Positions 30,523-35,585 of a DNA stretch of 35,585 nt are shown one piece after another; position 1 is the stretch's first letter, and the number at the start of each line of letters is the position of its first letter. The DNA lies in the IMG/VR virus record IMGVR_UViG_3300010412_000043, positions 1 through 35,585 of that record; one strand, 5' to 3'. Both the position numbers and the translations under genes were made by a program. The notes under the pieces were generated by a model. It saw nothing but the letters and a program-made list of their open reading frames with translations. It was not told the origin of the DNA and made no database searches. The DNA comes from a virus.

Positions 30523-31310
30523 TCGTAATCTCTACTCTCAAGAAGTTTAAGGAGGCGTGCTCTTCTAATGATTTCGTCAATACTTACATCTGGTTCCCTC
30601 TCGGCATACACGGCAACCACTTTATCCCACATATCCAATCCTGTGTCGCAGTCAGCCAAGATCTTTTCTGCTGTCTTTGGCCCAATTTTCCTGAGTCCAG
30701 GAATATTGTCAGACCTATCGCCACATAGAAGCTGAGTATAAAAATAATAATCGGCATAAAAAGGATCAATGTGATAAGTTTGATAGTCATTATAGTTCAA
30801 ATGCTCACCTGGAATTTGATCTAGGTCTTTGTCAATATGAGCAATAACAAAGTCTATATCATGGTCAGTTAACTGGGTAGCTTTGATACAAACTAAATCA
30901 TCTGCTTCCAGTCCAGGTTCATCTTCTGCATCAAATACTACGGACAAGTACTCATATATATTATGGTAATGCGACGGCTTAGGTTGGGTTCTATTGGCCT
31001 TGTATTCTGGATATAGTTCTGATCTCCACGTGGATCCAGGAGCAGTAAGATATATTGTGATGTTATCAGTCTTGGCAGCCATTTGCATATCAGCAACAAT
31101 ACGACGAGCCAAGAAGTTAGCGTTCTCTGGAGGTTCTAGTAAATGGTCTGTTGAAATGAGTTCCCATCCATCCTCTAGATAGGATTTAAGTTCTTTTACG
31201 TATCTCGTATCATGATACTCGCCATCCTTGGCGAGAGTATAAACCTTATACTCTGTGGCAAACCCTGCCTTGTAGATGATAGAGTCTCCGTCAATTAAGA
31301 GTCTCTTCAT
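30501..31310 (-). CDS. 5'-3' exonuclease (FEN/T7 gp6-like)
   Basis: This 269-residue protein has all main features of flap/5' exonucleases: IDGDSIIYKAG with D7 and D9, EYKANR (102-107), GLEADDLV with E135-D138, and IAHIDKDLDQIPG with D160 and D162. The metal-binding, helix-three-turn-helix part is GDRSDNIPGLRKIGPKTAEKIL (197-218). It would remove RNA primers and degrade host DNA ends, supplying the activity missing from the polymerase. The C-terminal 50 residues are helical. It overlaps the preceding 90-codon gene by 20 nt. Confidence 0.92.
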   Translation of the reverse strand: MKRLLIDGDSIIYKAGFATEYKVYTLAKDGEYHDTRYVKELKSYLEDGWELISTDHLLEPPENANFLARRIVADMQMAAKTDNITIYLTAPGSTWRSELYPEYKANRTQPKPSHYHNIYEYLSVVFDAEDEPGLEADDLVCIKATQLTDHDIDFVIAHIDKDLDQIPGEHLNYNDYQTYHIDPFYADYYFYTQLLCGDRSDNIPGLRKIGPKTAEKILADCDTGLDMWDKVVAVYAEREPDVSIDEIIRRARLLKLLESRDYEWNPPKP

Positions 31311-31563
31311 GACGAACTATTTTTAACTCCGGTTTCTTAAAAAAAATTCCTGGAAGGATCCCTATTGCTGTATGTAGTTGTTGGTCAAGGTTATCAGCAG
31401 AATGTAGAGCTTCTGGAAGGGTAAAACACAATGCTTCACTTGCTCCAGTTGCTATATTAACAACCTTGTAATTATAAAGAGTGGCGTCTGGAGTCATTCC
31501 AATAACACCTTCCTCAGTATCACACACTACCTTATAATGTTTTCCAGCATAAACATCAATCAT
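31291..31563 (-). CDS. Small hypothetical protein
   Basis: This 90-residue protein is of mixed alpha/beta composition (MIDVYAGKHYKVVCDTEEGV at the start, ALCFTLPEALHSADNLDQQL in the middle). Near its end it is encoded by a T8 run (plus-strand A8, 31339-31346). One T fewer would end it earlier at a TAA before the exonuclease start, so its C-terminus may vary. It overlaps the ssDNA-binding-like gene by 8 nt. No family was recognised. Confidence 0.6.
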   Translation of the reverse strand: MIDVYAGKHYKVVCDTEEGVIGMTPDATLYNYKVVNIATGASEALCFTLPEALHSADNLDQQLHTAIGILPGIFFKKPELKIVRHEETLN

Positions 31564-31978
31564 CTTCGTTTGCCTTTGGTTGGTCCCTCAAGAAGAAACG
31601 ATCCGTGACAAGATCAATCATGTTCAGAACAGCGTCCAGCTTACCTGCCTTATCATTGGGAAGCACAAACACCTGATTCTGTAACATTCCAAGTACCGTG
31701 GTGATTGCATCCCTACGAGCAGACTGCATCTCGATTTTCTTCTGGGTCTCAGGATCTGCCTTGTATCCTCCACCACCAGCAGGTGCTGCTTCTTCAGGAG
31801 TCTCGATCTTGTCAACCGAGATAATCTCTCCCTTTGCACTGGTAGTCAAAGTGACTGTATCCTTCCACTTAACCTCCGCGAGAAGGTCCGCGTCTCCATT
31901 ATACCACTTCTTTTTGTCGATCTGAATACCAGTGCCAGCACGAGATTTGGAAGTAACTTTACCAGAAATAGTAGCCAT
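31556..31978 (-). CDS. Putative single-stranded DNA-binding protein
   Basis: The 140-residue product has an N-terminal small beta-barrel-like part (ISGKVTSKSRAGTGIQIDKKKWYNG to VTLTTSAKGEIISVDKI in consecutive strands, residues 4-58). A flexible Ala/Gly-rich linker (EEAAPAGGGG), a helical segment and a short acidic tip (NEDD) follow. OB-like barrel, linker and acidic tail, together with the location between polymerase and exonuclease, resemble phage ssDNA-binding proteins. The fold is guessed from strand pattern only. GGAG lies upstream of the ATG, and a 65-nt gap in front holds no gene. Confidence 0.5.
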   Translation of the reverse strand: MATISGKVTSKSRAGTGIQIDKKKWYNGDADLLAEVKWKDTVTLTTSAKGEIISVDKIETPEEAAPAGGGGYKADPETQKKIEMQSARRDAITTVLGMLQNQVFVLPNDKAGKLDAVLNMIDLVTDRFFLRDQPKANEDD

Positions 31979-32043
31979 TTTTATTAATTCTCCGAAATTA
32001 TTTAGTTGATGTCCTATACTTAAAAGATTTCCCTATCAATAAC

Positions 32044-32283
32044 TCATATAAATGCCCGTGGCAAGACCATTGCTTCAACATTTACACGATTAAGTTCTAT
32101 AGCACGTATCAATTCTTCGATAGTATTACTTACGTATTTGTCCTCCTCTTCAGTTAAAAGTTGTCGTCCCTCTTCGTCAACATGGTCCAAGATAGATTCA
32201 AGATCTGCAACAGCGTTTCGTAGTGCGTAGTAACTATTTTCCAGATGGAAGATAATACCATTCAACTCTTTATAGCTTTTCAT
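32044..32283 (-). CDS. Small acidic helical protein
   Basis: ATG 32283 (79 residues) is preferred to a longer frame beginning at 32358, because GGAGTCTTGT stands directly before it and the shorter form overlaps the polymerase end by only 14 nt. The product is mostly two helices with a coiled-coil character (ELNGIIFHLENSYYALRNAV and YVSNTIEELIRAIELNRVNV). It may be a polymerase-linked accessory protein by position, but no family was recognised. Confidence 0.6.
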   Translation of the reverse strand: MKSYKELNGIIFHLENSYYALRNAVADLESILDHVDEEGRQLLTEEEDKYVSNTIEELIRAIELNRVNVEAMVLPRAFI

Positions 32284-34165
32284 ACAAGACTCCGTCAAGT
32301 TTCGTTGGAGGGTTGACCTGGATCTTAGTCTCGACACCCTCACCCCAGTGTTCACCAAATTTCATTCCAACTCCCAATGGAGCAACAAACTCTATATCGT
32401 AAACCTCCTTCAAGTATTTGTAGACGTAGTCTGTGTATGCTTCGATTATAAGGGGCTTGACATCTTCTACTTCGTCTCTGTGTACCTCCATTGGTGATGA
32501 GTCATGAATAGTGTTGATTATAACAGATTTGAGATTTTTGTCAAGTAGTTCGTGCCACAATTTTGTAACAGCGATTGGAATAATATCTGCTGTGGCTAAC
32601 GATTGTACTGGATAGTTGCATATTGCTTCTCTGTTCTTGATGTACTTACTATTCTGTTCTTGTCTTGTATCCGGCCAGTAGAATATCAATCCTGTCTCTG
32701 TTCGTAGATACTTCTGTGCTAGAACCTGTCTAACCCACCAATCCTGTGTCCTTGCTATTCCACTGTACTTTTCTTTGAATGCTTTGTAGTAGGCTTGCTC
32801 TGCTCTGGTTCCGCTTGATCCACCATAAAGAGGTTTGAAAGTATGTGACTTCGCTCCTTGTCTGTCAGTAGCTTGTCCCGCAGCACTAATCGTGTCAGCA
32901 GTAAATGTATGTACGTCAACATTGTCTACGATGTCCTGTATTGCTTGGCGGTCTCTACCAAGGTGTCCTGCTACCCTGAACTCTAGTTGTGCTCCGTCTG
33001 GCTCGCAGTATATATATGCAGGATCTTTTGTCCTGAACAAACGCTTGTATATTCGTGGCAGATTCTGGAACTGGGCCGATTTCTCTTTTTTGAAGAGATC
33101 GAATTTGAGTTTGCGTCCAGAAGAACTAAGACGTTGAGTAGCGGTAATGGTTTGATTAAATTCCCCGAAGAAGATACCATCTTTTTCCCTCACTACTCCT
33201 AGAAAGAACTCCAATGATTTCGATAGTGCTGCGCTTACTTTGGAGTACTCTCGTTGGAGTTGTACGAATGCGAGTTGATCTGGAGTCTTTGCTTTAAGTT
33301 TTGCAAGAGTCTTTGCGTCAGTTTTTGGTTGACCATTTGGGAATTTCTTCGACGGCTTACCTCTAATAGCATTTCCTTTATTGTCTGTAAGCTCATTAAA
33401 TCCAAGTGTCTCATATAAAAATGTTGCCAGTTGTGGTGGAGAGTTTAGGTTTATTCCTCCAGTGATTACTGCAAGCTCTTCCTCGAGTTCTGCAAGTCTC
33501 TTGGACTGGGCTAGGTATTCTGCTTCTACTCTATCCTTGTCAAGAGCTAATCCTTGTTCCTCAATGTGAGTGAGGACTGGAATGAACAGGCATCTTGTGT
33601 ATTGAGTTGGTAGGAGTCCTCTTTCTTTTAGGGCCTTCCGTTGGTCCAGGAAAATCATTCTTGTTTGTTCTACGTCCTTGTTGCATCTGAGTATAAGTAT
33701 TGATCGTGGCATCTCAGACGGACATACGCCAGATTGCATACATAGCTGAACATATGCGTCCTTACCACCATATCCGTATCTCTCAGAGACCGCGTCTAGA
33801 TTGATCTCTTTGCCTTTCCTACCTGATAAGTTGGAGTGTATGACGTATTCTCCAATCATTGTATCGTATACCAGTATCTTGTTTAGCTGTACTCCCATTC
33901 GTGATAGCCAGTGGAGTTCAAATTTGGCATTGTGCGCCACTACCAGAGCAGACCTGTCTATGTCCTGGAGTAGCTCTGCCATCTCATATTCGGATCCTGC
34001 TACTGACTTAAGCAGTCCGTCGTACCACCAGCTTGCTAAGATTAGTCTGTTGTCTGGATTGAGTGCGTTGCCTTTCTCGAGATTGGTAGTTTCAAAATCC
34101 AGAACTAAGTAGTTATCCGTCAGCAGTAGTGTTGGATCTGGATTGGTTATGAATTCTGGAATCAT
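32270..34165 (-). CDS. Family A DNA polymerase with 3'-5' exonuclease
   Basis: The ATG 34165 start (631 residues) overlaps the previous stop (ATGA); GTG 34180 would add five residues. The proofreading domain shows LVLDFETTN (exo I, D23/E25), AHNAKFELHWL (exo II, near 77-87) and a tyrosine-containing exo III region. The polymerase domain has TATQRLSSSG (about 341-350), motif A EPDGAQLEFR with D390, and motif B RQGAKSHTFKPLYGG (435-449). Motif C is IHDSSPMEV with D555. Motif C has HDS where E. coli Pol I has HDE. No 5' nuclease domain is present; this is supplied by the separate exonuclease gene. It is the replicative polymerase of the phage. Confidence 0.93.
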   Translation of the reverse strand: MIPEFITNPDPTLLLTDNYLVLDFETTNLEKGNALNPDNRLILASWWYDGLLKSVAGSEYEMAELLQDIDRSALVVAHNAKFELHWLSRMGVQLNKILVYDTMIGEYVIHSNLSGRKGKEINLDAVSERYGYGGKDAYVQLCMQSGVCPSEMPRSILILRCNKDVEQTRMIFLDQRKALKERGLLPTQYTRCLFIPVLTHIEEQGLALDKDRVEAEYLAQSKRLAELEEELAVITGGINLNSPPQLATFLYETLGFNELTDNKGNAIRGKPSKKFPNGQPKTDAKTLAKLKAKTPDQLAFVQLQREYSKVSAALSKSLEFFLGVVREKDGIFFGEFNQTITATQRLSSSGRKLKFDLFKKEKSAQFQNLPRIYKRLFRTKDPAYIYCEPDGAQLEFRVAGHLGRDRQAIQDIVDNVDVHTFTADTISAAGQATDRQGAKSHTFKPLYGGSSGTRAEQAYYKAFKEKYSGIARTQDWWVRQVLAQKYLRTETGLIFYWPDTRQEQNSKYIKNREAICNYPVQSLATADIIPIAVTKLWHELLDKNLKSVIINTIHDSSPMEVHRDEVEDVKPLIIEAYTDYVYKYLKEVYDIEFVAPLGVGMKFGEHWGEGVETKIQVNPPTKLDGVLYEKL

Positions 34166-34332
34166 GCATTCTTCAAACACTCACTGGGAGTTGGAGATTT
34201 ATGAATCGGTACTGGTACTATAATTGGTATTCTTGAATTAGTGAACGCCTCTGTGGCGTTCTGGATATGGACTGCAATAGCAAGCAGTCCAATTATGATT
34301 GTTAGTGTAGAGAATAATATTGTTTTTGTCAT
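34162..34332 (-). CDS. Small membrane-anchored peptide behind promoter leader
   Basis: ATG 34332 (56 residues) has AGGAAAATATTA in front. A longer frame from 34362 would begin inside a hairpin of the leader. The product starts with a membrane segment (ILFSTLTIIIGLLAIAVHI, about residues 5-23) followed by a polar, Pro-rich tail (IPIIVPVPIHKSPTPSE). It may be an uncleaved signal anchor or an exported peptide. It is the first gene of the transcript that begins at the 34475-34503 promoter and is coupled to the polymerase gene by ATGA. Confidence 0.6.
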   Translation of the reverse strand: MTKTILFSTLTIIIGLLAIAVHIQNATEAFTNSRIPIIVPVPIHKSPTPSECLKNA

Positions 34333-34348
34333 TAATATTTTCCTATTA

Positions 34349-34466
34349 ACCAGAATTCCCATAAGAGGAATTCTGGTATTATTGGAAACTTAATTTTTTT
34401 CTAATGAAAAAATTAAGTTTCTTATTGCTTAACTGTCTTAGACAGTTAAGTTATTATCTCAATAAC
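34349..34466 (-). other. Four-hairpin 5' leader of the polymerase operon
   Basis: Read on the minus strand, four perfect dyads follow each other. They are GTTATT/AATAAC (34466-34450, 5-nt loop), CTTAACTGTC/GACAGTTAAG (34450-34428, 3-nt loop), GAAACTTAATTTTTT/AAAAAATTAAGTTTC (34421-34385, 15 bp, 7-nt loop) and ACCAGAATTCC/GGAATTCTGGT (34377-34349, 7-nt loop). The predicted transcript start is about base 34468, so the RNA would open with these hairpins almost without single-stranded spacing. The last ends 17 nt before ATG 34332. None has a terminator-like layout apart from the A/T-rich third stem. Confidence 0.8.
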
Positions 34467-34474
34467 TAATATAT

Positions 34475-34503
34475 ATTATAGCATATTTTTCACCAAATGT
34501 CAA
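34475..34503 (-). promoter_or_regulatory. Consensus sigma70-type promoter with extended -10
   Basis: On the minus strand TTGACA (34503-34498), a 17-nt spacer and TATAAT (34480-34475) match the sigma70 consensus at all 12 positions with optimal spacing. The spacer ends in TGC, an extended -10 element. It lies two bases beyond the helicase stop codon. The expected start is near 34468. It would give strong transcription by host RNA polymerase of the membrane peptide, polymerase and downstream replication genes. A palindrome TAATATATATTA (34467-34478) covers the -10 and start region and might be an operator. Confidence 0.9.
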
Positions 34504-34505
34504 CA

Positions 34506-35585
34506 CTATTTTTGAAATAAAACTTCCAGGTTCTTCGCCAGACTGAGTTTTGGTACGAATCGCATGTAAACTGTGCTGTGGTCTCCAGATATCTTGTTCT
34601 TAATGAAGGTTGCTGCTCTCTCATTATGGGATGCCATAGTAGCGTCTGCTCCAACTCCTATCATGACATCAGCAGATCCAGGGATACCAGTATTGGAGAA
34701 GTCCACATCACCCATCGTCAGTACAATCTTGTCATCGGCTGAATCTCCAGCCTGAGTAATGGACAATCCTACTGCTCCAACATCCTTGTAAATGGCCCTG
34801 AGAGAGCGTGCAATGTACTCTAAGCCCTCAACCCTAGCCATACTACTGGTTGTGTTAATATTGCGTAGCTGGTCCACTACAATGACTTTGGGCTCATGTT
34901 CCTCCGCCATCCTACGCACAAGACCAACATCCATCTTACCTTTAGCAACAAATACCAAGTTCCAGTATCCACGATTCTCTGCCAATGCCCATGCCTTTCC
35001 AGGACTAGCCCTGATTGCATCAAGGTCCATTTCTGCTAGTCTGGACACAAACCTCATCCTCATGACTTGGTGAGGATCCTCATTGCCAAAGTACAGAACT
35101 TTATGACCTTGCTTTAGGAACTCTGATGCCATATTAATAGCCAACAAGGACTTGCCCATCTCTGGTCTGGCTATCAGGATAATATGAGTTCCAGGTGGAA
35201 CACCTCCTCCAAGTACATCATTTAAGTTTGGTGGATGTAATTTAATGAGATTCTCCCCACGGAATGGTTCTAGAAGTTCTTCAATAGTACCTCCTATAAA
35301 TACATCCTCACTTTCTTGGGCTTCAACTGGAGTGTCAAGTTCCTTCAGTCTCTCTATTAACTGCGGTATCTTATCTGATGTGGGCGTCGTTAATAAAAGA
35401 CCTCCAAGATCTTGAGCTACTGCGTTTCGTTGTACTCGTCTATATTCCTCCAGTATGTTAGGTACTGAAACTTTTTCAAGGTTATTTAGAGCATTTATTA
35501 AGGTCTTGCTCTGCTTCGGGAAGTCCTGTTCTATTCTGTGTGATAAAATTTCCTTATCACACTCCTCTGCATTTGGATCTATATC
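34506..35585 (-). CDS. DnaB-like replicative helicase, N-terminus beyond window
   Basis: At least 359 residues are visible; the frame stays open to the right edge. The visible N-terminal part is helical (QSKTLINALNNLEKVSVPNILEEYRR, like the DnaB N-terminal region). A linker leads to a RecA-type core with Walker A IARPEMGKS, where family members mostly read ARPGMGK(S/T). FGNEDP follows, then Walker B KVIVVDQL, sensor SITQAGDSAD, and C-terminal strands with TFIKNKISGD. It unwinds DNA ahead of the polymerase. No primase domain is seen in the visible part. The stop TAG (34508-34506) is followed after two bases by the promoter of the next unit. Confidence 0.85.
   Translation of the reverse strand, partial: DIDPNAEECDKEILSHRIEQDFPKQSKTLINALNNLEKVSVPNILEEYRRVQRNAVAQDLGGLLLTTPTSDKIPQLIERLKELDTPVEAQESEDVFIGGTIEELLEPFRGENLIKLHPPNLNDVLGGGVPPGTHIILIARPEMGKSLLAINMASEFLKQGHKVLYFGNEDPHQVMRMRFVSRLAEMDLDAIRASPGKAWALAENRGYWNLVFVAKGKMDVGLVRRMAEEHEPKVIVVDQLRNINTTSSMARVEGLEYIARSLRAIYKDVGAVGLSITQAGDSADDKIVLTMGDVDFSNTGIPGSADVMIGVGADATMASHNERAATFIKNKISGDHSTVYMRFVPKLSLAKNLEVLFQK

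Noticed and set aside
31339-31346. T8 run near the end of the 90-codon gene as a slippage switch
   Set aside because: Slippage would only change the last few residues of an unknown protein, with no new gene arrangement to support a function.

Overview
The window reads as part of the genome of a short-tailed (podovirus-type) double-stranded DNA phage. The evidence is a full podovirus virion set: large terminase, portal, scaffold, major capsid protein, two tail-tube/nozzle-type proteins, a small T7 gp14-like internal protein, a 1410-residue ejection-type protein and a tailspike with a beta-helix-like body. There is no tail sheath and no tape-measure/tail-tube set of a long-tailed phage. A lipobox protein suggests a Gram-negative host. 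The cobalamin-dependent (class II) ribonucleotide reductase, together with family A polymerase, separate 5' exonuclease, metallophosphatase and short-tail genes, recalls cobavirus/Zobellviridae-like marine podoviruses. That lineage guess is inference only. No RNA polymerase gene is visible, and the genome continues beyond both window edges.

Layout. (1) 1-424 has no convincing gene and is largely a chain of unrelated short hairpins with candidate promoter elements. (2) 425-24955, plus strand: putative small terminase, a tRNA-like gene, an HNH-like protein, a lipoprotein, tailspike and LamG-like adhesion proteins, large terminase, portal, scaffold, major capsid protein, decoration-like protein, an intrinsic terminator, further head/tail proteins, internal virion proteins, a transglycosylase, holin-like membrane proteins and a second adhesion-like protein. 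(3) 24952-35585, minus strand: replication and nucleotide metabolism. In transcription order these are DnaB-like helicase (cut by the right edge), a perfect sigma70-type promoter followed by a four-hairpin leader, a membrane peptide, DNA polymerase A, a putative ssDNA-binding protein, 5'-3' exonuclease, GIY-YIG nuclease, several tiny metal-knuckle proteins, metallophosphatase, SLOG/DUF2493 protein, class II ribonucleotide reductase and small unknowns. The two transcription units converge and overlap by 4 nt at 24952-24955.

Genes are packed tightly. Most junctions are ATGA/TAATG overlaps or have Shine-Dalgarno sequences inside the preceding gene. Several supported genes are under 60 codons: 1656-1745, 11805-11969, 16489-16668, 23815-23934, 24821-24955, 25445-25612, 29247-29405, 29798-29944 and 30358-30522.

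The most unusual signals are the chained-hairpin leaders at both ends, one of them directly behind a consensus promoter. Next is an A8 run in the 710-codon internal virion gene. Loss of one A would split off the lytic transglycosylase domain as a separate gene with its own Shine-Dalgarno and an ATGA overlap. Third is a tRNA-like gene with an apparent 8-nt anticodon loop and a 1-72 mismatch. All functional names come from reading motifs by eye; no database search was run.
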